From Branchiostoma floridae (Eukaryota > Chordata > Leptocardii > Amphioxiformes > Branchiostomatidae): a stretch of 64,000 bases of DNA. Below, in pieces: positions 34,569 through 45,943 of this stretch. A program made the position numbers and the translations under genes. The notes beneath the pieces were generated by a model. That model was given only the letters and a program-made list of their open reading frames with translations. It was not told the DNA's origin and did no database searches. Every line of letters begins with the position of its first letter. Position 1 is the stretch's first letter. Location of the stretch: positions 3,818,115 to 3,882,114 of the forward strand of contig NC_049992.1 of NCBI RefSeq assembly GCF_000003815.2, in the 5' to 3' direction.

Positions 34569-37500
34569 TGTGACGTCAGGATGACGTCATTGTATACACG
34601 ATATACCTCATTATACGTCTGGAATATGGCATGCGCACATCCGTATACTATCTTCGTCTTCCCATTGACCTCATAAACGTAAGTAAGTGCGCTCAAGCAC
34701 TGATTAATGTAGGTTTCTAAATAGTATTGTTGTCTGATCATGCTATTGGTTGGAACGACAGCCAGCAGGAACGTTTTATACCCGTTAAGCGGTTTATACC
34801 AGCCTTTCATCTCGTTTGGGAAATCCTAATGAACAACTAATTTTCACTATAGTTGGGAAGAGGCTATCAGAGTTATATTGCCCTTCTGTACTGGCCGTTA
34901 CTCTGCCTCCAATCCGTGTGTTTAGTAGCGTTAAATTACAATCTTTACAGTCCAAAGGGCACCGGACATCACGGCTGGCCGAAGTACAGACAAGTGTTGG
35001 GCAATATCAGAGCAGTACTCAGGTTTATATTGAATGAATGGAGACCTTCATTGTACATATACATATACCGACTGGGCTCAGTACAGGTCGCAACAAAATG
35101 TTAGTTGACAAAAACATGGGATATTTACAATATCAACCAACACAAGGACCATATTTTACTAGTATACTTAGTGAGTTCGACTTCTTCTCGCTCCTTTTTG
35201 ATAGCAGTTACGCAAGCAACTGCATAGTACATTTTGGAAACGGTCAGACGCTACGGGTATGCACTGGCTTTCATCAATGAAACTGTTATGTCACGTATAA
35301 TATGTTCATTCCCTCGTTCATTTATCATTCATCCTTTATTTATATTACTACCTGGAGGTCTAACCTCCATTGACGTACTCAGGTTTTAGGTGTTTCTGAT
35401 GTAATAGTTTACAGTCGACTCAATGCACCATGTGCAAGAGTGAGTGAGTAAGTGATGTAATACAGTAGACTTACAGTTGTCTATGTGACTTTCTATGACG
35501 AATGAACACTCGTAGTCTTAGATTTGAAAAATTGAATGTGTAGAATTTAGCCTTAGGTTGTGAACTTATTGTGCTTAAATATACAAATCTACTTCTCAAT
35601 CTGGTGCTTCTTCCATATATCACGTACACACTTGACGTGTGTCCCAAGCTATAAGGAACAAGCTGTAAGACTAACATCTCATTGACTCATACTGACACCA
35701 TTTTGCGCCTGCTGCAAACAGTCTGTATCTATAGCCTGTAAACCCACGGATCCATAGTTTGTCACATCTGTTTGAAAGGTCCCCTCGCGTTTATGTACAA
35801 TTTATCACTCGTGCTTAAAAGCTTTCGTGTCGTTCAGCCCGACATTTGCCTCCTGAAGGTTTAAAAGGTTTCACTGCGCTTTCATGCCGAGTAGAACCAG
35901 ACTCGGGGTTGTTGACGTGACATTTGGTCCTGACGCCGGCAGGTCCCGGTTTGGTCTCCGGGCGCTATTACACATCACCCCGCCCGCATTCAGGGTGCGA
36001 CCCGGCTACTCTCACATCCTCCTTAATCGGGGTTTAGCTGGGTTATAAACGGCCTGTTTCCATCCAATTACGTCCATTGTACTGTCCGGCCGCCGCTGCC
36101 GTTATCTCGACGGATTCCAAATGGCACAGAGAGGTTTTGTGGAGATATCGTGCTGAGTGGGTGGGGCGGTACCCAAAGCTCTTATTGCCGTGAAATGTTA
36201 ATGTCCAAACTGCTCCATAGCACAATATGCATGGAGATTTCGGCATGAAATGGAAATAAAATGGAATTCAAAATTTCCAAAACAATACTTTCCATATATG
36301 ACGGACATATTTTGCAGTATTTCAAGTCAGGGGGGCAAAACTATCACTGAAGATGAACTACCTATACTATAGTATACTACAATGGTGCCAGGATGGCCTT
36401 TTTTGTGGTATGACCCCAGTTGACCCCTGAAAATCCAGAATGGCCGCCATAACTAGAATCAGGCATATTGGACTGGCACAGGCGAGAAACCTAGAAACAT
36501 AAAGTTGAAAATAAACCATGTTTCAAACTCTACATTCAAACAATTACAAAGGAAAACAAAAATTCACACGTGTTTTGTATAATAATGGTTCCTATCAAAT
36601 TACAACAGTGTCCGTTTTTGCCCAAGGCCACTCAGCGATTTGGAGTCGATTCAGAAAATGCGTGTGTAAATCGGGTCACAGGCTTTAAAACAGAGAGACA
36701 GGCGTGATTAAGTTACTAATGATAAGATAGTTTTCTCCGAAACTCTACAAGATTACGATCTTCATCATATTTTATTTAAACTAATCAGCTGTGTTCGGTC
36801 GCCTCATCAGGTTGGCATATTAACAATTTCAACAAGTCAATAGATTTTATCTGTTACGGTAACATTTCTGCTATCTTTCTAAAACATTAGATGCTACGGT
36901 AGTAGAGTTCCGTATGTGGTGCCTTAAAGAGTAGTTCATTTAGCTATGTGGGGGTAGCTAAAAGGTAACCGAAATGACGGCAGATAAAATCTCTTTGGTT
37001 GTGTAACAGAGAACAAAGTGTGTACTACATTTTATTGTTTCAACGTAGTGAAAACACATGAGGAGCCACCGGTTCCCGGACTCGCGGAGTATTTCATGTA
37101 CAATGTTTTTCTCAACCATTGCAGACTGAAACATGTTGCCATGAATACAGTTACTGTAGGAACCAGTTCATAAACTAGGACCAAACCAAACTTCGAATTA
37201 GACATGAATTGATTAGTTTTTGCCTGTTTTTTCGGTGAGATAGAACCACCGCATACCTATGAAGTTGCTGTATTACGCTCAAGGCCAATTATACCGTTTG
37301 GATACTTTGGATACAGTAACTTTATCTAGCCCATTAGCTACCATACATAATTGTAGGTACCTAATCATCCTGGACCTTGGCACATTAAAACATACAAGAT
37401 TTGAACAATTAAGGCACGGCGGTAAGAATTATTCGTCGTAAAAGGGGAGGAAAAATTCAGTCCTCTCAGCGGGAAGCGTTTTCATGGCGGATTGCTCAAA

Positions 37501-38495
37501 CTCGTCAGCTTTCTTAAAGGCACCGTAGGGACGACTTCAATCAGACCTCCCCCTCCTCCGCCGCTATCAGTGAAGCAATGCTCCATTACTTAGGAACGGA
37601 GGAACGTAAATGCCAAGCAATTCCCATCGTTAATTCCCGACACAAACGCCCTCATCAAAGTCTACTCTAGCTGCATATTGAACGGCTATTAGAATCGTTT
37701 TCCCATCACAGCCACCCCCTGGTCACTTCCCGGTGAAGGGGGCAGAGCTGCCGTCATATCAACACGGATCTGAACCCACCTTGCGGAAAGCCTCACCAAT
37801 CTGCGATAAGACCAGAAGAGCCGAGTTGATCTTTAACAAGTATGACGAGGCAGCGCGGAATGGAGTTCCTCCAACTAAGTTGGGAACCTCATCAATCAAC
37901 CGCAGGCGATTTCCTGGAAGATTACAGCCTGCTCCGGGAAACGGTACTTCTGTAGGACTCTTTCCAAGTCAATTATGACCACTTTGTGGCGGAAATCACC
38001 GGAGAAAATGATTTGAACGCGGAGATTGTAATCTGAGAAGCAAAAGTATCAAAAGCGGATCTCAAAAAGCTGTTCGATAGAGCATATTGTCCGAGAAGCA
38101 ACAAAAAAGGTTCCTAGATTGCCGTGTCATGACATCATTAGTTTCAGAACTGCTTCCTGTATTGCCAATTCGTGCCATATATGGTCAACATTCCAAGCGC
38201 TAATGATCAAGACAAAGAAATAACTGTTCAGCCTAAACCTGCTATCTCACAGCAAAACACAAGCATTAAGGAAGTAAAACGTCCAACTGATTCCTTTTGC
38301 AATCAACGAAACGCCCACACGCCTTACATACCTCGTCGCCACCTGGTCGTTAATGGTGACGTTAATCTGTTTACAGGAAGTAATCTAACTGCTTTGGAAT
38401 GTTTTAATTTGCACATCTGTGGCTGATCCAGGAAATAACTATTACAGATGTGCTGATGAGAGTTCCACCTGCGCGTATAGGGAACCTCCGGTTGG
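34569..38495. other. Intergenic, no gene seen
   Basis: Follows the sulfotransferase stop. A GC-rich stretch at about 35920-36060 and another at 37530-37970 stand out, but neither gives a convincing exon. Confidence 0.45.
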
Positions 38496-38498
38496 TAA

Positions 38499-38807
38499 AG
38501 GTGGAGTCACACCTGCGTACATATTTAAGCCCGTATGAGGCGCGCATGGGAGTATTTGCCTCCAACAGGCTCCACAGGTCCTTGTAAAAATAATAGAAAT
38601 TGGTCAAACCTAAACAGGTAACATGTCAGACGAGTTAGCTGGGTCGATAACCAGACTTCTCGGTCAGCTAACTCATCTGGCGTGTTATGTATCTATATTT
38701 GTCTAATTTGTACTATTTTTCCCACGACCTGCGGAGCCTGGTAGAGACTAAGAGCTTCATACGCACCTCAAACGGACTTGAATATATACGCATTTGTGAC
38801 CCCACCT
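38499..38807. mobile_element. 309-bp foldback element with TAA duplications, PIF/Harbinger-like
   Basis: The arms extend about 145 bp each, imperfectly: AGGTGGAGTCACACCTGCG on the left, complement of AGGTGGGGTCACAAATGCG on the right, meeting near CAGCTAACTC. TAA flanks both sides (38496-38498, 38808-38810). Confidence 0.85.
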
Positions 38808-38914
38808 TAACACTCAACATTCACTCTACGTTACGAGACGTACGCTACCTCACATTTCACTTAAGTCAGCGTTCACGCGGCTTAAAAGCTCAGGCTGTCT
38901 GCCTAATTTGCTAT

Positions 38915-39022
38915 TTAAAATATGTAAACTGTGTAATCCAGAGTTGCACACCGAATATGTAAACTGTGTTATCCAGAGTTACACACCGAATATGTAAACT
39001 GTGTTATCCAGAATTACATACA
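38915..39022 (+). repeat. 35-bp minisatellite, three units
   Basis: AATATGTAAACTGTGTTATC, CAGAGTTACACACCG repeated three times with few changes. Confidence 0.88.
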
Positions 39023-41029
39023 CATACTTCAGCAGAAAGGGGACCGTTACGTGCTTCGATGTACAAAATGAGACAAGAAACTGAAGGGAACTCTTTCTGC
39101 TATCAGGGGTGCACGTATTTAATGATGAAATACTACAGTTGTTTTTATAGCATACAATCTATGACTACAGGCCACAGAAAGTCATAGCTCCGAGTAAAAG
39201 TCCCGAAGAGACGTGTGCTAATTGGTCCCAGATGTGCGCTATATACAAGTATATACAGTTTATAACACAAGTAGGGCAATTTCAAAGTAGGTATACAAGC
39301 TTGATATTCTAACTCCATGACAAGACGTTCTTTAAACAATAGGCTTAATGGCGCACAGTTTGCCACCTGGTAGGAACCTGTTTAGTTGTGATTTCCCAAG
39401 ACATAAATTTCCTGCCTCCTGTTGCTCTCAGCCTCCATAGCAGGCAGCATCCTAGATTCATGTCTCTATTTGCAGGTTTAAATAAGCTCTTCTTCAAACT
39501 CATTCTCTTACACAAGATTAAATCTACTACGAAAATGAAAAAAAAATACAATTTGAGTTGTAACACAGGATATTCTAATACAAAGTTGGCAAGTTTCGTT
39601 TCAACATGGGACCACATTAAGGCTGCATTCCTGTTTTTTTTCAATCCCCATACTCCCAAATCAATTTGGCTCAAGTTGCAACTGAACTTTCTTAACAATG
39701 CTCAATTCTCCACTCAACTAAGTAGCCTGCTTTCTAACTTACGCTGTTAGACTTTCCCATCAAAAGGTACTTTCCCCTAATCGAATCTGACCGTTTTAAG
39801 TCATGCGGCTCTTTGTCCGTAGTTCCAACTTCACTTAGGTGGTTTTCTATAAACTGTAAGGCAGCCGTGATGAGTCTTACCAGATGAAGAGGGAGATGCC
39901 GCCCCGGAGAGCTCTTGGAGACGCTGTTCTTTGTAATTTCCCGTCCACGCAGAGAGGAAAATTGTCGGCGTAGGCTGTTAAAAATATCGATAGGCGTTGC
40001 TGGGTTTAAAGCATGCTCTTTGAAGGACATCATCGTCAAATGGACTTATTGGCAGACTTAACATCTGTACAACAGGTCAGCCGAACCAAGGATGCGTTTC
40101 TATGCATAAGAAATTACGAGGTTGAGGAAGAGTATTGTATCCATCATGGTAAAGGCCAAGAGTTCAGCATGGAGTTTCAATGTACATGTAGAGGTAATGA
40201 GAGTGTGTGAGAGTAAAATTCAGAGTAAGAAATGTTAAAGTCAAATCTTTATCTGATGCCAATCTTTCATGCTAATAGACATTTGCTTTAAATTTATCTA
40301 TTATGCTTCACCATAAAACCGTAAAACCGCAAAACTTGACTCTCCATGGCCACTGTTAAATAGCATGGATGATTGTCTTAGCTATTTTGTTTCGTTTCTT
40401 CTGCAATATAATGTGATAAGATCCCCAGCCTTCCATGACTATATTGGCAGCCGTTTATTTTTGTTTTAGACATTAACAAAAACATGCGACAACTTTCCTG
40501 TTTAATAGACAGTAAAGCTAGACTGTCACACACCACAGCGTGGATGATAAAGGGAAGTTGTTAAACTCTAAAGGTCATTCATGTTAGCTTCTCAAGGACT
40601 CCACTCTATCATACCTCGCAGCGATCGCAAGGCTCAGACTTAAGGTGATTCATAACAAACGTGAGACGATTGGTTAATTCTCGAGTGAATACAAGGCTGA
40701 CTTTAATCATCATGGAAACTCATCTGTCTTGGCAGTAATCACAGTACAATGCTTATTATTTTTCCAACACAAAGGTATATAAGGATCAAAGTTTCAACGA
40801 TCGCTATCGCCTTCTTTGGGATTAATGATGACAAATCACTTCCGGACGTAAACTCGCAAGGGTTACAACCACGTGACCTTATTGACATGTGATCTTGCCT
40901 ATACATCTATACGTGACGTCAGCAACTGGTCAAACATGTCAGGAATTCTTAATCGTTCTCGGTCACTGTTTTAGTGATGCTGAAGTGCCCTGATGTATAT
41001 GACTTTCTTTATAGAAGGTCCTATATGAG
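39023..41029. other. No gene recognised
   Basis: Overlapping frames of about 117-120 codons on both strands at 39345-39750 have no domain and poor codon character; they are probably chance. Confidence 0.4.
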
Positions 41030-41275
41030 AGGTATATGGCCAGTAGAGATTGGCCCAGTAGAGACCAGTCAAGTACAGAAACGGCCATCAGAGACCAGGC
41101 CGGTAGAGACACATCCAATACACATCATTCCAGCAGAGACACGGCCAGTAGAGACCAGTTCAGTAGGGACACGGCCAGTAGAGACCAGTCCAGTAGAGAC
41201 CAGGCCAGTAGAGACCAGACCAGTAGAGACCAGGCCAGTAGATATCAGGCCAGTAGAGACCAGACCAGGGAAGAG
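41030..41275 (+). repeat. 15-bp minisatellite
   Basis: The unit is CCAGTAGAGACCAGG, about 16 units. Because 15 is a multiple of three, several frames on both strands stay open across it. Confidence 0.92.
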
Positions 41276-41370
41276 TGACCCACACATGGCCCTAGAGACA
41301 CTGTGAATGGAGATTGGCCAGTAGAGACCCGGTACTCGATCTGTAGAGACTCGGCCTGTGCACATAAAAG

Positions 41371-41386
41371 GGGGGGGGGGGGGGTG
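41371..41386 (+). repeat. Poly-G run
   Basis: About 16 consecutive G. Shorter G runs also occur at 9381-9391 and 52347-52359. Confidence 0.9.
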
Positions 41387-44300
41387 AAGGTCGTGCCTAG
41401 GTTACCAATAACTGAGCTTACTTCAACAACAGTTTTGCACCAGGGACGCGGAAAATCGAAATACAGCAGAAAGGTAGAAAAGATTTAAACCTGCGAAGCC
41501 GATACCCCCACCTGAACCGCTCGATTGGGTCGATTTTGACTGAATTTGCATGGAACGTAACACTTGCTAATCCTGCATTTAAAAGGGACAAGTCCAAGGT
41601 AAATACTGGGGTGGAGTAATACCCCTGTCACATTATCCACGATCTTCGGGCGTATCGATGGAAGATCGGCCATATCTAAGATCATTTGCCATGAGTTATG
41701 TGGCATAGTGAAACATAACTGTGAGCTTGATTCATGACAGTGACCTTCAACCATTACTATAAAATTTATGGATATCATGGCGCGGCTCAGCCGGCTAAGA
41801 AGAAGCTTGAAGTTGGTTTAGAAGAAGCTTGTAAGGAAGCTTCAGAATTGCGAGCTGGTGCCGGAATGTGGCCCGCCAGGGATCCGGAAGCCTGTTGTAT
41901 GTAGGATTTGAACAAACATGTGGAAATCCAGTACAGACTGCTGGTTGGTTCAACGACAAACCATTGTTTTCCCAAACAAGCTCTATATCCAATTTGATCT
42001 TTAGTGAGAGCGAGTGGTCGGCATACTTATTGATGACTTTCAAATGTGTGCCTTAGTGCCCACTTTCCTTCTTTCCGGCCGACCTCAGATTGATATATGG
42101 TGAGAGCGAGAAGTCGATGGGAAAACCTGTTGATGCCAGTTACGTTTTCACGCCCACAGTCTTCCTAAATCATAGGTGTGAGGATGCGCTGAGTGCATTT
42201 TCTAGTTAACCAGGCACGTGTACCGCTGCCGTGTACTTGATCCTCCGGGGGAGAAAACGGGACCTGCGAAGATCGATGGCGCTCTTTGATACGTCAGTGG
42301 ATCTGTAGTTCTTTATTAGGTGGGACCGGTACAAATTACGTGTGATCTCCCCCGAGTCCGGATCACGGTAAATCATTGATCTGGGATGGATCGCGCGACC
42401 CCGGGGTCACATGAGCTGATCAAACCGCGCCCGGCACGGCTTCAGAGTCTCCGGCTGCAATCGTGACTCGCCTCACGACTTACTGTCGCTATATGTCACG
42501 AGTTACGGGCTTTATGACGGCTATGATATGCAGGGTGGAACGTGTCATTTATGGCGTGTCTTCGTGTGCAAGGCACGTAAATGTCTACCCTGAAAGATAG
42601 ACGTCCATTCATCTGTACTTTGTAGCTTCCATCAAAGGAGAGCGTGTTTATGTTTCCAAAGTGGGGTTAGGATGGATATGACATAACCCTTACCCTTTTC
42701 CGTCCACCTTTATCGTCTCAAATCTATCGATTCAACGTTACTTGTTATTCTGTTGTTAGTCTTTAGTCTTTTGGCGGTTTTGATGCAAGTTATGCAACTT
42801 GAGTGCGTCAAATACGCAGCTGCCAAGTCTTATGTCCTATGACCTCTCGTGGAATCAAGCAAAAGGGAATCATAGAACTGGGTTGTAACTAGTACCTACA
42901 TTAGTTTGTGCAATTTTTTCTTGTCTGGGCTGTCAATGGTGACAGATAGCTGTCGTCGAAAAGTGTAGCTTTCAAAAGACTTCCCATCGGGAATGCTTGA
43001 AACAAACTGAATGTGGGAGTATCATAGAATAGCATTACTGCCATTAGCGAATACAAGGATGTATATATTACCAGTTAGTAGACCTCCAAAAAACTATATT
43101 CCTGTTAAAATCACAGAACCAACTAATCATTAAAGACGTGGGACTTTTCATCAGCCACTGCCTCCAAAGAAGAAGTTAAACCTCCCAGTAGAATGTAGAA
43201 TCGTGCATATAGATAGCTGTATAGAATAGACACTTGTTACTGTCTGTACCCTTGCAATTAGCCTACGGGCATGGATTTGCAAATAAACTGGACTTATATT
43301 TATATCCGATTATGTTCAAGTTTAATATTGTATGCAGGTCACGCAAACTTTAATATTCCTGCCAAATATCAAACTTTCATTCGCTTGATATCTGACGTTG
43401 CGCGGCGGTTTTCTCTCACAAGGGACCCTCAGTCCGGATTCAGCAGACCGCATGCTGTCGTTAACGTACTCTTTTCTGTCTCAAGTAGCCTCAACTTGCA
43501 GACAAGTATCATTTGACGACCTGGACTCCAGGAAGAGTAGTGATGTATCACTAAGGACTCGAAATTAACCAAACGAACCGATCTGGAATAGAAGGATCCA
43601 ATATGTCAGTCAACATCGGCAGTGGACTACTACTTAACTACTACTACATCGGCAGCTCATCTAAATAAGAGTTGAGTTACGTCAATGACATTTTATCCTG
43701 TCCTGTCTACCTTTTTCTTCAAATTGCATCTCTTGGTTTTACCTGTGGTGGATGGAACCATTGGCTTTGTCTGATCAGCCACCTTTCGATGATTTTCCAT
43801 CGAGCTACCAGAGTACGTGTTGAGCGTGAGAATAATAAAAGATACGCATTACCCAATGCAAAGAGATACATATATCACGGCGGACTTAAACAAAAAAGGA
43901 CTGACAACCGTAAAAACAACTGAAAGGTATGATTAATAGGCATAACCTATTGCTGTGCTGGTAACAAAGAATAATGGTGTGCATTAGCTGGAAATTTATC
44001 GGTGTAACAAGCGCGAACGCCGTCTTACTACATTTGCACATCGTTTTCCTTTAATTACACACATTGCCACGTCTAATTGATCTGTTGTTTCCAAGACTCT
44101 CTGGCTAGAAGAACATTCAGACTCACCAGAACTAAGGAGGTTAATATGTAAAGAGAATCTATAACCTCCTTACCAGAACAGGTAATCCACCATTTTCTTA
44201 TGAACACTACAGTAGTTGCAACCTTTTTACCTTCGTTTCTTGATGTTAATATGATGTTTATGATACATGTTGTTATTCTTACTTTAGCAATTCGGCATGG

Positions 44301-44839
44301 CCTTTAAAAATTTAATGAAGAAAGCAAACACCAGTTCTATCCACTTCTTTATTGTAATTTACAGATACCCACCGCTTAACACAAGTCCAGACATTTATAT
44401 ACATAAGTAAATCGTACCATGTAGCCACTTCAGCTGTGTAATCATGTTTTACTGCTAGATGTGTCGTCTGAATTCTCAACAAAAACCGCTTTCATTGCCA
44501 AATACCGTGACGAACAACCGGCCGCTAAAATCTGCCCGGGGGTCTAAAAGCGTAAAATTGGAAAATTGAAAGACATTTTAATTGAAGCACTAAGACTGCT
44601 GCTCCTACTACAGTATCCTGGGAACGTGTTGGCGTCACAAAGTCTCCTCTCGGTCCCAGAGTGGCTCCGTTAATGGCAGGTGTGAAGCGCCTGGAGGGTA
44701 GGAACCATTGGAGCGATAAGCGCCATTTTGTCTTCACTTTCGTTTTCAGTGAGCGGACTGCAAAGAACTTCCTTTGATCCACAATTGTCGTTTGGCACCA
44801 TATGAGGATGTCAATGTGCGATATTTCAGTGGATGGTCA
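41387..44839. other. Intergenic, no gene seen
   Basis: A GC-rich block at 42190-42500 has GATC-rich words and CTGCGAAGATCGATGG. One non-LTR 3' motif is at 43252. Otherwise AT-rich. Confidence 0.45.
43252..43289 (+). mobile_element. Non-LTR 3' terminal motif (solo)
   Basis: TTGCAATTAGCCTACGGGC then ATGGATTTGCAAATAAAC; same family as at 24295 and 60067. Confidence 0.65.
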
Positions 44840-45140
44840 GGAAATGACGTCAGGGAGCTACATGCTCCCATTGGACGGCGCTTAATCTGAGAATGACGTA
44901 AGAAGGGGTACATGCCCCAATTTAACGGCGCTGCCAGACGATGACGTAGAGAGTCTACGTGCTCCCATTGGATGGCGCTGATTAGAACATTAACGTAAGG
45001 GAGGCTAAGTGCTCCCATTGGACGGTGCCGAACCAGACGATGATGTCAGGGATTCTAAATGCTCCCATTGGACGGTGCTGAGCCAGGTGATGACGTAACG
45101 GATTCTTCTAAATGCTTCCATTGGCCGGCGCTGAGTCTCG
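44840..45140 (+). repeat. 50-bp tandem repeat with ATTGG and TGACGT words
   Basis: Six units start at about 44864, 44914, 44961, 45011, 45061 and 45114. Five carry CCATTGG (reverse CCAAT box); most also carry TGACGTCA-like words (TGACGTCA, TGACGTAA, TGATGTCA). It lies 0.6 kb beyond the stop of the Ig-SH3 gene. Confidence 0.85.
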
Positions 45141-45401
45141 CACCTCTATCGTTTGGTGAACGCCGGCAGATTTAATTGCGAGCACTGAAAATGGAGAGAC
45201 AAAAGAAAGTTAGAAACTCCCAAGGACACCCTAGCCTTCCAACGGGAATGTGAACTGTAATTTAAAGTCAACTTGTATAAGTACAGCTGAATATCCCATA
45301 CTGATAGAAAATACGGGCCCTTTGGATATCCGTCTTCAGTCTTCCTTGGGTAGAATGACCCATCACGTGACTCATCGAATGAGTCAAATGCGACAGAAAG
45401 A

Positions 45402-45546
45402 TAATCTCCAAGCAGATGTACCGATGGCAAAGACTATACCCATGGGCCGAAACAGTATCCATTAGCCATCTAGTTTTCTTTTATATCCGTTAGCTAATAG
45501 GTACTGTTTCGGCTCATGCATACAGTCTTTGCCATCGACATATCTG
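45402..45546. mobile_element. MITE family A, copy 5 (diverged)
   Basis: It starts TAATCTCCAAGCAGAT like the other family A copies. The arms CGATGGCAAAGACT...GCCGAAACAGTA pair with an inverted copy ending near 45546. The right tip has decayed, so no target duplication can be read. It lies just beyond the 3' end of the Ig-SH3 gene. Confidence 0.55.
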
Positions 45547-45749
45547 AATGGAAATCAACAGAACGACAATTATTTCTATTCGTTGTACGACAAATGGAGG
45601 GTCATGCTACCTAAAGAAGGCAGTAAACACAATCGATGATTTGTAAAGCAATTTCCTTGAGATGTTCGATCTGGAGCTAGTATTTTACGACACAGATAAA
45701 CTTTCATCCAATATACGACTGTTGCCGATATCGCATTACTTATAGGAAG

Positions 45750-45943
45750 TTAGATATAACCTTCACTGGAGGAGATGAATCTGACGTAGTTGGAGGGGAA
45801 CAGGCCTATCCTGCCCCGCAGGTAACCCAAGCACCAGCCGCCATCTTCCCCCTCCAGCACCTCGATGACGTCATCCATCTCCAGGCGCAGCTCGTTCTCC
45901 TCACGAGGTCGGTACGAGTAGACGGCACGGGCATAGCGCCTTT
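45750..45943 (-). CDS. Ig-SH3 receptor last exon: SH3 domain and stop
   Basis: The acceptor is ggtcccaacag|AAAGGC and the stop is TAA. It encodes 63 residues that are almost entirely one SH3 domain: ARAVYSY (ALYDY position), [10 protein letters not shown] (RT loop/strand), GGWCLGYL (binding-site Trp), and GLFPSNYV (conserved PxxY site). All core ligand-binding positions are kept, so it should bind proline-rich ligands. Variant ATTAAA polyadenylation words lie several hundred bases downstream on this strand, but none is compelling. Confidence 0.92.

Noticed and set aside
39345-39750. Overlapping 117- and 120-codon frames on opposite strands
   Set aside because: Neither shows a family match and both include low-complexity phenylalanine/lysine stretches.
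41030-41275. CRISPR-like array
   Set aside because: Units are 15 bp with no spacers and the DNA is eukaryotic.
40974-41306. 110-codon repetitive protein (RPVET repeats)
   Set aside because: The 15-bp minisatellite keeps several frames open on both strands; nothing marks one as coding.
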